NCBI GenBank assembly: GCA_905250115.1
Contig: CAJNOI010000065.1
Span: 419,734 to 483,733 of the forward strand
DNA: 64,000 nucleotides
Source: Adineta steineri
Lineage: Eukaryota > Rotifera > Eurotatoria > Adinetida > Adinetidae
Direction of reading: 5' to 3'
Below are positions 36,458 through 48,687 of this stretch, in pieces. The number at the start of each line of letters is the position of its first letter. Position 1 is the stretch's first letter. A program made the position numbers and the translations under genes. The notes below the pieces were generated by a model. It was not told the origin of the DNA, searched no databases, and saw nothing but the letters and a program-made list of their open reading frames with translations.

Positions 36458-37017
36458 TATATGAGAAAGAAAGAATGAATGTAGGTGGTGCTTGTCGAAT
36501 AAAAGCGTTAAAAATTCAAAATGAATGGAAAATACAAAAAACTAACCATGATATAGATCTATTATTCTCTCTCTATTTTAGTTGATACATGTGTAGGGGA
36601 GAAGAAAAAATAAGAAAAATCGAATGGAAAAAGACCTGGATATGGTAGAAAATTACGTTAAGAATGTATTAAATAGTGAAAAAATGCATGTGACACAACG
36701 AATCGAGCTCGTCCATCTAGACACGATAGTAAAAGAAAGAATACTGCTCGTCGGCAATAATCGACAGCATTATCGAGTACATACCCTTGTGGATGAACTG
36801 GTATAGAAAAAAAAAGAAAAATGTCCTCGTCGAAATGAGTATGAAATGTCAGTCGATAGATAACAACATAAATGGCCAATTCTTTGTATACAATAATAAC
36901 ATTATTTCAATGAGGACATTTCTATTTTCTCTCTCTCTGAAAAAATCACAAATAGTTATAATCAACAGTGCAGTAAAAGTGAACTAAATTTTATTTTAAA
37001 TAAAAATAGAACTATAA
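36458..37017. other. Upstream region of nanos
   Basis: Open frames on both strands overlap between 36624 and 36987 without domains. It presumably includes the nanos promoter. Confidence 0.4.
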
Positions 37018-37320
37018 TCATATATCACTCAATGCTGATTGTATTTCTTCATTTATTGATAATCCTGATGAAAGATATTGTAAATTATGTTTTCTATTTT
37101 GCATATTTCGATTCGATTTCGAATTATTTTCACTTATTTCTTCTTTATTTGTTATTATCTTCGGTTCATCAAGTGATTTTGATGGTAAAATAATTGATTC
37201 ATATGGGCCATCGATATTTTCAATCCACATAGAAATTCTATTTATTTTTTTTGATGTGATATTTTTATTTATCTTATTTGTTGCTTTGACTTTTGGTCGA
37301 CATAGACCACAACATGCCAT
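37018..37320 (-). CDS. Possible small intronless protein
   Basis: A 100-codon frame from ATG 37320 beginning MACCGLCRPK, so three cysteines in the first seven residues, compatible with N-terminal acylation. The rest is polar (Asn, Lys, Ser, Glu) and probably disordered. I recognise no family. It lies between nanos and CPEB1 and is read in the same direction as nanos. It may equally be a chance frame in AT-rich DNA. Confidence 0.4.
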   Translation of the reverse strand: MACCGLCRPKVKATNKINKNITSKKINRISMWIENIDGPYESIILPSKSLDEPKIITNKEEISENNSKSNRNMQNRKHNLQYLSSGLSINEEIQSALSDI

Positions 37321-37762
37321 GACAATAAATTCATAACGTTAATCAACTGAATTAAACATTAAACCGAAAAATTATGATATATTTAAATATTCATTTAAGC
37401 GCCATTATTAAAATTCACTCATGAAGATGTCATTATTGTATTTTACTATCATTATAGTATTCACTGTTGCATGGCATACGTTATTTATTTTCTGACATAA
37501 ATTTCTCTCCATTCTTTCAGTTAACCCTCCACCGCAAAAGATTTAATCTAGGATTATTTAGGAAAAGAGAAAAAGAAAATTTATTTAGTAAAAACAAAAA
37601 TAAGGCGTGCATTCTTTTCTCTTTTGTACATTCTGTTTATATATACGACATACATATGGGTATATTATTTAAATAGTAACTTTGTCATTGTTAATTTACA
37701 CTTTTATTTTGTCTCCGTCATTCACATTTATATATATATATATATATACATTATTTCTATTT

Positions 37763-39991
37763 ATGTCTCAAGCATCTCGTGATTCCTTTGTAAGTTAAAA
37801 TGAAAAGAAAATTTAAAAAAAAATTAGTTTTTTTTCATCTAGAAAGATGATGTTCGGATGGATTATTATACTCAGATTTCTCCTGAATATCAATTTGGTT
37901 TGTAATCTTTTATGCAGAGAATAAATAAGGTTGATTCTATTTTTATAGAAAAACCGGCGATTGATTGTTTATTAGATCATATATGGAATCAAGAAGCACG
38001 AAAACCAGCTATTGATATATTAATTCAAGAATATTTAGAAAGAATTGGTAGTCCAGTAGTACATAATTATTCATCATCATCATCATATATTACACCTCTT
38101 ATGAGTATTTGATATCTAAATAGGGAGTTTTATCATCTCATTTTATTTTTCTTTATAATAGCAATTGAAACTGGAAATGATAATAAAAATATTTCAAGTA
38201 TATCTACTCAACAAATACAAACCCCGAATCGAGGAATTCAACATTATCAATCAGCTCCTTCATTTTATAATACACCAATGACATCAAGTAATGATTCAAC
38301 TACTTATTGTAATAATAATTATGAATTTCAACAAAATGCTTCAACACCTTTACTTCGGTAAAAGGAAATTTTTTGTTTGATAAAGAATATATTCATATTT
38401 TCAAGACCACTATCAACTCGATCTCATCGTTCATCATCTATAGCGCTTGATGGGATTGGAAATACACCATGTAGTCGAGTATCAATATCATCCAATCAAG
38501 ATATTCCTATTATTGATCGATATGTAAGTGGTTTTATCGTATGAGTATATGCAAATTGTTTCTTATCAGACTAATGGAAATAATAGTAAAGATAGTCGTT
38601 TAAAACGAGCTGCTGCTCAAGAACGTCGACAAGCAACACGTAAATATTACAAATTTTGATTCATTGATTTCAAAGAATTTTTTCTTTTATTCAAACAAAG
38701 GACATTTTGGAAAAGTTCAACCGGGTTTGATATGGACATCACCATTACCTGTTCGACCACGAACTTTTTCTATGCGACCACCATCATTATCATGTAAGGT
38801 TTTTCTTGGTGGTATTCCACATGATCTTAATCCAAGTAAGAAAGATTTATAATTTTTGTATCACAGATTTTTCACAATAAAATTTTAATAGGAGATTTAC
38901 AAGAACGTTTAGAAAGTTTTGGACCAGTAAGATTAGAATGGCCTAATATGGATAATATGCCTATGCATAGAAATTCATCAAATAGTAAAAGAAAATTTTT
39001 TTCTACTAATTATAATTCTATTATGTGTTTTTTTCTGTATATAAGTTATGGCTGGTTTTGTTTATGCTGTTTATGAAAATGAAGAATCTGTTCATCAAAT
39101 ATTACATACATGTTCAACAAAAACTGATCGAACATTAGATGATGGACGATGTGAATATTATCTTGAAGTATTTAGTCAACGAACAACCTTACGAAGAAAA
39201 AGTGTAAGACAAATTCTCTTTTGAAGATACTAAAAGACAATTTTTTTCTTCTAGATTCAAATAATTCCTTGGTTTGTGGTGAGTATTCAGTATAAGAATA
39301 GAGAATGAAAAAAATATTTTTTTATAATTTAGGAAGATTCTCAATGGTTATCTGAAGGAGATATAACATCAAGTGGATATGGAAGTTGGGAACAACGACT
39401 TGGTTCTACTGAATGTATTAACCGAACAGTATTTGTTGGTGCTTTACACGGAATGATGACCGCTTTTGCATTGGCTCGAATATGTCAAGAATTATTTGGA
39501 GATGTGGAATATGCTGCTATTGATACCGATAGAAATAAATATCCGATTGGTAAGTTTACATCTTTCATTTAAAAATATTATCAATTTTCATTATTTAGGT
39601 TCTGGACGAGTTGTATTTGTGAACACACATAGTTATTATGCTGCTGTTACTGCTAATTATTTAATGATCGAATGTGATAAATTTTGTAAAGTGGTATGAT
39701 CTATTTAATTTTACATGGCTTTTGTATCAATTTTTTTTTCATTAGATTCAAATCGATCCATATCTATCAGATAGTGTACCTTGTGCAGGTGCCAATGGAC
39801 AATGGTGTCCAAATATGGGACAATTTTTTTGTCGTTCACTTAAATGTATGAAATATTATTGTGCAACATGTTGGGATTTAAATCCGAATCATATAATTAC
39901 ACAAACAAATAATAATAATAATAATAATACTGAATGTATACCACCAGCTATGATTCATAAACCATTAATGCGTAATGCTCGAACTCCATAA
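37763..39991 (+). CDS. CPEB1: Cytoplasmic polyadenylation element-binding protein 1 (Orb/CPEB1)
   Basis: Thirteen exons (37763-37789, 37843-37897, 37949-38104, 38162-38357, 38406-38523, 38570-38639, 38701-38835, 38892-38984, 39046-39203, 39255-39278, 39333-39549, 39599-39693, 39746-39991) join to 529 residues. The N-terminal 200 residues are disordered. RRM1 begins at [15 protein letters not shown]2 contains [14 protein letters not shown] and [20 protein letters not shown], the CPEB signature. The C-terminal ZZ zinc finger (VQIDPYL-type start, [15 protein letters not shown]) and the closing [11 protein letters not shown] match the CPEB1/Orb subfamily over CPEB2-4. It binds U-rich 3' UTR elements and controls poly(A) length and translation in oocytes and neurons. 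The exon of 24 nt (39255-39278) is very short, but phases agree throughout. Confidence 0.94.
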
Positions 39992-40686
39992 GAGCAATGA
40001 ATTTTTTTTTTGGATTTTCACGTACCAATGATCGATATTCCTCGCTAGTCTAAAGATTTTATAGTTTTTTTTTAAAACGTCTTTTCTTTTTGTTGTTTTT
40101 CTTGACAAAGAAAGTGATTATGTATAGATATTGAAGTTCTTTTTTTTCTGTTGTTATTGTTTTGTTAGTTTTCTTTTTCTGTTTGTTATTGTTTTTTTTT
40201 TTCTTTCAAACTATTTTTGTTTCTGTTGTTACGCTACGAATATTTCATTCGTGTATTTTTGTGACTTGTACTATGATAAAACAGAAAACAAGTGTTTTCG
40301 TGATTTGTTTTGTTCGTTTATTGTATTAAGTGTGTATTTTCTGTTTGTTTAAAATTTCGTAAGATTCGATATGGAACTTTCCTATGAAATACAGATAACA
40401 GAAAATCCGTCAATAATCTAATTTTAATATTATAAAGTTTATTAAACTGCGAAATACTTATTAAGAGACTTATTGTGAGCTTTCTTTATTTCTTTATATA
40501 CTATAGACGTACGTATCTAATGTGTGGCTGAGGGTGGCATACTTGTTTTTGACTTTTTTGTTTTCTAATAGATAATTGCAATATTATATGCAGTGTATGA
40601 TGCATAACGAATATGTATTCATTGAATGCGAAGAAAAACAACACCATATTAACCTGGACACCACGCATTTTATCAAACAATCTACA
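39992..40686. other. 3' UTR of CPEB1 and spacer
   Basis: Strongly T-rich over 40000-40330. The short frames there are homopolymer-driven. No gene is supported. Confidence 0.5.
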
Positions 40687-43600
40687 ATGACAAATCAAAC
40701 TGTCATCAACTTCATTACGTTACCGGTAGAACTTGTCTATCGCATTTTGGACCATCAGTCAGATTTCACCATTCTCTGCACAATGAGAAACGTATGTCGA
40801 CGATTTAACTGCATCGTCGACAGCTATGATCGATATCAGGTAAACTGTTCTCTGTCAGTCTAATTCTTATCTAGTGGTTCTTCAATTATTTTTCATTCAT
40901 ATAATTTCTATTTAAGTAGAATAATTTCAATAGAGTACACATGAATAAACAATTTATCTCTCAATATAATTCATCAGTTACCAATTTCGTCCTTAAAATT
41001 AATTTTCTTTTTTCGTTCTTTTGGATCACACTTAACTGCTCCATCTTTCAAACGAGATATGATGTCATAAGCATACAATCTTTGTATAAGAACGAAAAAA
41101 AGGAACAAAACATCAATATTAATTTTTTCCGTGTATCTAAACACTTTTTTTATGTACGACTTTGATATTAAAAATGAGCTTCAAAATTGTTCTGTACAAA
41201 AATAATTTACAAATGATTATTCATTAACAAGAAAATTTCTTCTTTTTTTCACAAACATCTCACAATTACAGAAACTAACAGGTAACACATTAAGCATTCA
41301 CAGCCCTCAGAAACTTTTTTCACACCAGATTTTCAACAGACAATTTCGAAAACTACACAGTATGTAAAATCATAGATATTTTCACGTTGATAACCATAAG
41401 CTCTGGCACGATATCAGAGTAATATTCATTTTACTACTCTGATCTCAGATAACAGCAACCGGCTATTCTTTCGTTTCTTCTTTATCATGTCTATGTCAGC
41501 ACTTTTTCATTTAGACAATCACTAAGCTAAATCTCTCCAACAGTGGAATCGGGGTTGTTGAAACCGAACGTTTAGGTGATGCGTTACGACATAACACCGT
41601 AATTATCATTTTCTCTTCATCTATATAATATCTTTACGTGTAATTCTACTTCTAGACACTCACCACACTAATTCTTGGGTCCAATAAAATCAGAGGTGTG
41701 GGAGCCCAACATTTGGCTGATGCATTAGAGCACAACACAGTAATTGCTCTTCTCTCTTCAGCTGTAACATATATTTACCTTCCCTTTTTCATGTAGAACC
41801 TCGTCACACTAGATCTCTACAACAACTTGATAGGAGATATTGGAGCACAACGTTTGGGTGATGCATTACGACATAACACAGTAATTATTATTTTCTCTTC
41901 ATCTATACAATATCTTGACCTATAATTTTTCATCTAGACGCTCGCCACACTCGAGCTCGTATGTAATGAAATCGAAGCTGATGGAGCGCAACATTTAAGT
42001 GACTTATTAAAGTACAACACAGTAATTGCCATTCTCTCTTAATTTATGCAATATCTTTACTTGCACTTCTTCATCTAGACACTCACCAAAATAGATCTGG
42101 CAGGGAATAAAATCGGAGATGTTGGAACACAACATTTAAGTGATGCATTAAAGCACAACACAGTAAATATTATTTCCTCTTCATATATACAATATTTTTA
42201 CCTGTAATTTTTCATCTAGACACTCACTATACTAAATCTCAGATCGAATAAAATCGGAGATGCTGGAGCACAACATTTGGGTGATGCATTAAAGCATAAC
42301 ACAGTAACTATCATTCTCTCATCATCTGTACCATATATCTGCATCCACTTTTTTATTTAGACACTCAACACACTAGATCTTAACTACAATTCAATAGGAG
42401 ATATTGGAGCACAATATTTGAGTGATGCAATAGAGCGCAACACAGTAATTGTTATTTTCTTTCCATCTATATAATATCTTGACCTACAATTTTTCATCTA
42501 GACACTCACCAAACTAGAACTCGGACCTAATAAAATCGGAGCTGATGGAGGACAGCATTTTGGTAATTCATTAAAGCATAACACAGTAATTATTATTTCC
42601 GCTTCATCCATATAATACCTTGATCTATCATTTTTCATCTAGACACTGACCACACTAGATCTCCAATATAACAATATTGAAGATGCTGGAGCTCGACACT
42701 TGAGTGATTCATTAAAGCACAACACAGTAATTGTTATTCTCTTTTCATTTATACTATGTATCTTCTTCTACTTTTTCACCTAGACACTCATTATACTTAA
42801 TCTTAGACATAATAAAATCGGAGATGCTGGAACACAATATTTGGGAGACGCATTAAAACACAACATAGTAATTGTTATTCTCTCTTCATCCATACAATAT
42901 ATTGGCTTGTATTTTTTCATCTAGACACTCGCTACACTAGATATCGCATTCAATAAAATCGGAGATATTGGAGCCCAACATTTGAGTGATGCATTAAAGC
43001 ACAACACAGTAATCATCATTCTCTCTTCATCTGTACCATATATTTGCCTCCACGTTTTCAACTAGACACTCATCACTTTAAATCTCTCAGAAAACCAAAT
43101 TGGAGATGTAGGAGTACAACTTTTGGCTCACGGATTACAATACAATAGAGTAATTGTTATTCTCTCTTCGTCTATGCAATATCTTTACCTGTAGTTTTTC
43201 ACCTAGACACTCACCACACTAGATCTCACATCGAATGAAATTGGAGATGATGGAGCACAACATTTGGGTGATGCATTAAAGTACAACACAGTAATTATTA
43301 TTTCCTCTTCATATATACAATATCTTTACTTATACTTTTTCATCTAGAACCTCACTACACTAATTCTTGAACATAATGAAATCGAAATTGATGGAGTCCA
43401 ACGTTTCGCTGATATATTACAGCACTATACGGTAATTGTCCTGCTCTCTTCATTTATACGATATATTTAGTGCCACTTTTTCATCTAGACACTCACCACA
43501 TTAAATCTTGGATTTAATGAAATCGGAGTGGTTGGAGCCCAACAATTGGGTGATGCATTAAAACACAACACAGTAATTGTTATTTCCTCTTCACCTATAC

Positions 43601-44153
43601 AATATCTTTATCTGTAATTTTTCGTCTAGACACTCACCACACTAGATCTTGCAGGTAATGACTTCGGACATGCTGGAGCAGAACATTTTGGTAATGCATT
43701 AAAGCACAACACAGTAATTGCTACTCTATCTTCATCCACACAATATCTTGACCTATAATTTTTTATCTAGACACTCATTGCCCTAGATCTCGGAACTAAT
43801 AAAATCGGAGATGCTGGAACCCAATATTTGAGTGATGCATTAAAGCATAACACAGTAACTGTCATTCCCTCCTCATCTGTACCATATATTTGCATCCACT
43901 TTTCCATCTAGACACTCACCACATTAAATCTTGACAATAATGAAATCGAAGATGTCGGAGCCCAACATCTGCGTGATGCATTAAGATACAACACAGTAAT
44001 TTTGATTTGCTCGCCAGCTATATCATACCTTTATCTCCTTTTTTTGTGTAGACACTCACTGCGTTATATCTCGAAGATAATAAAATCAATGATGACATGA
44101 TGGAATGGATTGAGGACTTTGTTGAACGGAATGAAAGAGAAAGCAAATTGTGA
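40687..44153 (+). CDS. F-box protein with RNI-type leucine-rich repeats
   Basis: Exon 1 (40687-40839) encodes an F-box-like helix set: FITLPVELVYRILDHQSDFTILCTMRNVCRRF. After a 675-bp intron come 18 exons of exactly 84 bp, each one 28-residue ribonuclease-inhibitor-type LRR (consensus TLTTLDLxxNKIGDAGAQHL plus GDALKHNT), starting at 41515 and then every 141 bp. A terminal exon at 44052-44153 ends ERNERESKL. Total about 588 residues if no exon was missed in the first intron. F-box/LRR proteins usually serve as SCF ubiquitin-ligase substrate adaptors, with the LRR solenoid choosing the target; NLRC3-like repeats can also be sensors. Introns all begin GTAATT/GTAACT/GTAAAT and end TAG. Confidence 0.88.
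41515..44051 (+). repeat. Tandem array of 141-bp exon+intron units (18 copies)
   Basis: Unit starts at 41515, 41656, 41797, 41938, 42079, 42220, 42361, 42502, 42643, 42784, 42925, 43066, 43207, 43348, 43489, 43630, 43771 and 43912: seventeen steps of exactly 141 bp (84-bp exon plus 57-bp intron). The last step, to 44052, is 140. Units differ by many substitutions, yet no indels separate them. Introns share a TCTCTTCATCTATACAATAT core. Confidence 0.95.
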
Positions 44154-46926
44154 TTTCTAATATTAAATGTATTTGGATGAGCAATGAATAGCTAACGATG
44201 ATTATCCGCATATTTTCTTTTGTATTTAAAATTTGACGAAAGTATTAAATAAAACCATTGATGTTCTGAAACTTAATGTGTATAACGATGGGGATGATGC
44301 TAATGCAAGAAAATTACGCTGGTCTTAGAAAATCACTATTTGGGTCTGAAGCATATGCGAAACCAGGTTGAGATTCTATATAAGAATAGGAAAACTCTAA
44401 GTTATTTTTCAGTATTAATGAGGTATCCGCTTTTGCCCAATGATAATGAACTAAAATTTTTTTCTTCGATAATGCTTAATTGTAAAATGTTTGGCATTGA
44501 ATAGTTTTGATAGATGAAAAATGTTTTTTGATAGTGCAGAACTGGAGAAGATTCTGTCTTCAGTATTGTCGAACTGAGTAGGATTGTTTCAGTTTTACAG
44601 AATTTCTCAAAGTTTTGTGATGTAGATGAACTTGCATATAGATTATTTCTCTAAAATCGTTTAGTATATATCATTGCAAATTATAAATTTAATTTAATTC
44701 CCACACCACTAGTTGATATAACATATATCTTGTATGTAGTTCAACTAAAATATATTGTATTGTGTTTCACTATAAAGCACATATCAGTCTATGATACAGA
44801 TTGTAATAATGAATAGAAATTTAGTGTGTTTTGTCATGCATGTGAATAGACGTGTAAGGAACAATGTATATAGCACTAACAGTTATAGATATATTTAGTT
44901 AATACTCTTTACTATAGAAAAATCCTGAGGGTTAGGTGTAGGTGATAGTGTAAGTGACTATTTCTTCTTCATTCTTACTAAGATTCACACCCACCTACCC
45001 TCAAGATTTATGATTCTGAAAGGTCCTTGAATATTATCTCAACTAATGAACATGGTTGAGTGGACTAAGCAGCAACTTGTAAAGATCTTTGCTAGAAAAC
45101 ATGCACAACTACTCGTCGCTTTAATTAACAAGCAAGTATCTATTTTAGCCAAAATTTTAGGTGACTGAGAGTCACTTCTCAAGTTATTAAGTAATGGTAG
45201 ATATATTATTGTGCGTAAACTCGACTTTAGACTTATCTGAATTTCAACAAAAACATACATAAAAATATACTATTTAGAATAATATCAAAACTAGCATCTT
45301 ATCTGTGCTGCGTCACTTCCGAAGAAGAAGGCTTAGTTCTTGGCGTTCACAAATTGTTCAGTTTGGATTCATCCATCATCTTGTTGTTCGAAGGGCAGCA
45401 CTTTATCCAAAAATCTATTTGAAATTCGAAGTTCACAAACAATAAACCAGATCTAGTTTTTTTCGTAGTAGAACAATTCTGTGAGAAGACATTTTATTTA
45501 ATACTGCAAGCTATACATTCTCTAAAAACGAACATCACTCAAGAAAGATGAATACTCATTTTACTATACCACACTTCGGATCAAGTACTCGAAGTTTGTA
45601 TAACTCCAAATTTAGATTGACAAAAATAATTTAAATATAGCCTATTTCTACATATTCACATTTTATAGACTTCATTAGTCATTACTAGGAATATAAATAA
45701 AATAAAAATTATATGTACTTCATAAGTAACACTTGAACATCAGTTAATCATAGCTGGTCATACAATAGATCTTGAAAAAATTTTATACTCTCAAAGTATT
45801 GGTTTCTATTCATCAATAACATTAAGTGGCTATTTAACTGTAAACAAAAATATACTATATTAGTTTATATTATTTAAATTTTTTTAGTTTATACGCACTA
45901 CATCATTTTCTTTATAGAATATCAGGTCCTTTTCGAATCTATTATCGTATAACAAAATGACTATTTGAAAATAATTATATTCTATTTGCAATAGCTAAGA
46001 ATGAAGAAATACATCCATTATCCATTTTTATCATTGTTTACTAGTTTTCCATGTATAATACGAGTAATGTTTACCATTTCAATTATTTATTGAACTCAAC
46101 GAATTTTTTTATACGAAAGGAATTATAATCGTTTGAGAATCAAATCCAGTTCGTGATTGAACTTATTTGTTTTCTCTTTGACAATAAAAATGATGTGTCT
46201 CTGTTCTGTCGAGTGTTATCATATGATTTTATGATGAGACATATATCTAATGCAGAAGATTCAATCAATGCAAGATCTTTTTCGACTATTCAGTCATGTC
46301 CATTGCATATTCTTAATTCGAGGGTAGGTGATGTGATTTCACTCTAAAACATAATTAGCTACAGATAAATATTTTTTTTTGTGTTTCGAATTCAAGATTA
46401 TAGGAAATAAATTAGTTGTATAAAGAAAGCTTCTCAAACTATTTTCTGAAAAACATCAGTTTTTGAAGTCTGAGACGTGCAATCAATGATAAAGGCGCTT
46501 CCTTACAATTTAATCGACCACGAAAATTATTCTAATTACTGATGTGGGAATCCAATCTTAAATGGCGAAAGCTCTAAAATTGGTATCTTAGCTGACTTTT
46601 ACGATTTTCAAAGCATCCATCGAGATAAAATCATTCATTTTTTTTCTTTGTTCGTATCATGATTCAAACAGCGGCGCAATCGTGAACTAGATTTCATATT
46701 TAAATCGAAGCCAGATAGCTGTTCTAAAAAAATTTATATTAAGTTAAATTCACAATGGTCGATGTCATTTGGTATAATTTTACATGTTTATTTCAAATAT
46801 ACATTCTATTCGGTATAGATATCAAAAGTTTCATATGTTATGAAGAAAAAAAAACGAAAATGATTAACAATAAAAAAATATACAATATGATCAATTGCTG
46901 TTTCTTCCAATGAAAATATTTTACAT
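44154..46926. other. Intergenic with one repeat copy
   Basis: No supportable gene. Frames at 45039-45260 and 46153-46347 lack domains and splice partners. Contains repeat copy 9. Confidence 0.5.
44924..45008. repeat. TGTGGG-type palindrome, copy 9
   Basis: CTGAGGGTTAGGTGTAGGTG facing CACACCCACCTACCCTCAAG, with a TTTCTTCTTCATTC loop. Confidence 0.7.
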
Positions 46927-48687
46927 TTAGAGATCTAATTCATCATCATCATCATCATCATCATAATCATTATAAATTTCACAAAAATCAATGTATACAT
47001 CGAATTTCGATGCATTTTCTCGAATCCATGAATGCACCTCTTTGGTTATATATCGACTGGTTATTATTGATAATTTTGAAAATTTTTCTAATACTAAGAA
47101 TAAATGAATAAAGTATTGGAAGTTACAATAAAGTTGTTCGAGATTTGAAAATGCCTGAAGAAGTAAACCTACTTCTTCATATTGGATATACTCAACACGG
47201 GATCCAAAAGTGTATAAACGTTTTGTAGCAGTCTTTTTATTTAGATATAATGTAGTAATCTTTGTATTTAAATATTTACGTAATTCATGATCCTTAACAA
47301 ATAATATTAAACTACGCTTATTAATTTCTAATGATGATACATTTGGTAATTCTTTTAATATTTCTAATAATAATGATGATGATGATATGTAATCTGATTC
47401 TGGAATTTTTAAATGTTCAATATTTGATAAATTAACAATATTATTTAAAAATTTTATTTGGTCTTTCTGTAACATGTACTCATCCGGATGTATATCAAAA
47501 TGATCTTCGTTTATTAATTCTAATGATTTAACATTATTAAAATAATATGGTGAATTATATTTAATTGTCATTTGTGATAAAACTAACTCAGTAACTTTAT
47601 CAAATCCTTTTAAATTACCATAATTATTGCTGGAAGTTACTAATGTATATTTATTCCATACATATGGCATAGTATGGATTGATGCTGAACGCTCATTATG
47701 TTCATAATTCGTATGCCAATGATGTTGTTTAGACCAGAAATTAGTTTGAAATTGTTGAAATTTGTTCAGCATGTCATTATAAGAATCTGTACTGATAAAA
47801 CAACTAAAACAGAAATTGAAAACACGTAAGTGTAATAATGAAGATTCAATTAAATGTTGCCAACGATCAGCATTAATCACGCTCGCATAAATATTAGTTT
47901 TTATTGTAAAAATTGTCAAATTAGGTGTACTCTTTAACCGTTTCTCAATCATTTCAAAGTCAGCTTCACAATCATTGATAATCAATTGTTTTAAACGAAC
48001 AGCATTTTTAGTAAAATAATTCAATGGATAATCTCCACCCACATCATTATATAGGCGTTCAATTTTTAAATAGTTCAGTGCCAATGCATATTCCAATACT
48101 TCAGATAATGTATTCCAGCTACAAGAAGAAATTGTCAATGACGTAATTGACATTTGTTCCAAAATAGATGTGCTATATTCAAATACTGGTATTGATAAAA
48201 TTCGTAATTTCGATGTTAATAACATAGATAGTATTTTTAAAATATAATATTCCAAATCAGTATAAGAAAAATAGTATAAATTAGATAATAATGCTAACAT
48301 CGGTCTCAACTGTTCAACATTTTCCTCTTTTAAATCAATTAATGATAATGATCGAAGATTAATAAATTCATTTAATGGAAATAAAGAAAGAAATTCTCCA
48401 GTTTGACCACGTGTACCGTTATTTGATAATTTTAATGAAATTATTTGATGTTTTAATTCTGGATTGGATAATATTATTTGACAAAATTGATTAAATTTCG
48501 ATTTTTTGAATTTTTCAAAATTCAACCACAATGGAATAGTTCGAACAAGTGTATAAAAACGATCATTTAACCGATCAAATGAATAGAATACATCTGGTGC
48601 ATTCAAATATTGAAAACATTCAATAAATATTTCATTTGGTAATAATTCGAATTTCATCTTCATTGTGTATCGAAAAGAAGTTTTCAA
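46927..48687 (-). CDS. Intronless F-box/LRR-like protein
   Basis: A single exon of 586 codons. The better start is the third in-frame ATG at 48657, giving KFELLPNEIFIECFQYLNAPDVFYSFDRLNDRF, a clear F-box (LPxEIxxExxxYL). About 500 residues of irregular leucine-rich strands follow (LRSLSLIDL, LTSLTISSC-like, LKQLIINDCE, VSSLEINKR, ITTLYLNKK), as in the large bdelloid family of F-box proteins with degenerate LRRs. It ends in a run of eight Asp residues encoded by GAT repeats, then ELDL. Probable SCF adaptor; target unknown. Unlike the neighbouring F-box gene at 40687 it has no introns and no tandem exons, so the two are different subfamilies. Confidence 0.85.
   Translation of the reverse strand: MKTSFRYTMKMKFELLPNEIFIECFQYLNAPDVFYSFDRLNDRFYTLVRTIPLWLNFEKFKKSKFNQFCQIILSNPELKHQIISLKLSNNGTRGQTGEFLSLFPLNEFINLRSLSLIDLKEENVEQLRPMLALLSNLYYFSYTDLEYYILKILSMLLTSKLRILSIPVFEYSTSILEQMSITSLTISSCSWNTLSEVLEYALALNYLKIERLYNDVGGDYPLNYFTKNAVRLKQLIINDCEADFEMIEKRLKSTPNLTIFTIKTNIYASVINADRWQHLIESSLLHLRVFNFCFSCFISTDSYNDMLNKFQQFQTNFWSKQHHWHTNYEHNERSASIHTMPYVWNKYTLVTSSNNYGNLKGFDKVTELVLSQMTIKYNSPYYFNNVKSLELINEDHFDIHPDEYMLQKDQIKFLNNIVNLSNIEHLKIPESDYISSSSLLLEILKELPNVSSLEINKRSLILFVKDHELRKYLNTKITTLYLNKKTATKRLYTFGSRVEYIQYEEVGLLLQAFSNLEQLYCNFQYFIHLFLVLEKFSKLSIITSRYITKEVHSWIRENASKFDVYIDFCEIYNDYDDDDDDDELDL

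Noticed and set aside
36624-36987. Small frames on both strands upstream of nanos
   Set aside because: Overlapping on opposite strands with no recognisable features; more likely 5' flanking sequence of nanos.
40131-40352. 73-codon Phe/Cys-rich frame
   Set aside because: Translation of the T-rich 3' UTR of CPEB1.
41515-44051. CRISPR-like or satellite interpretation of the 141-bp repeat
   Set aside because: Every unit has an open 84-bp LRR exon with GT...AG borders; the repeat is coding, and spacers are not unique inserts.
46153-46347. 64-codon plus-strand frame
   Set aside because: Alternates with stops in related frames, no domain, and no splice partners recognised.
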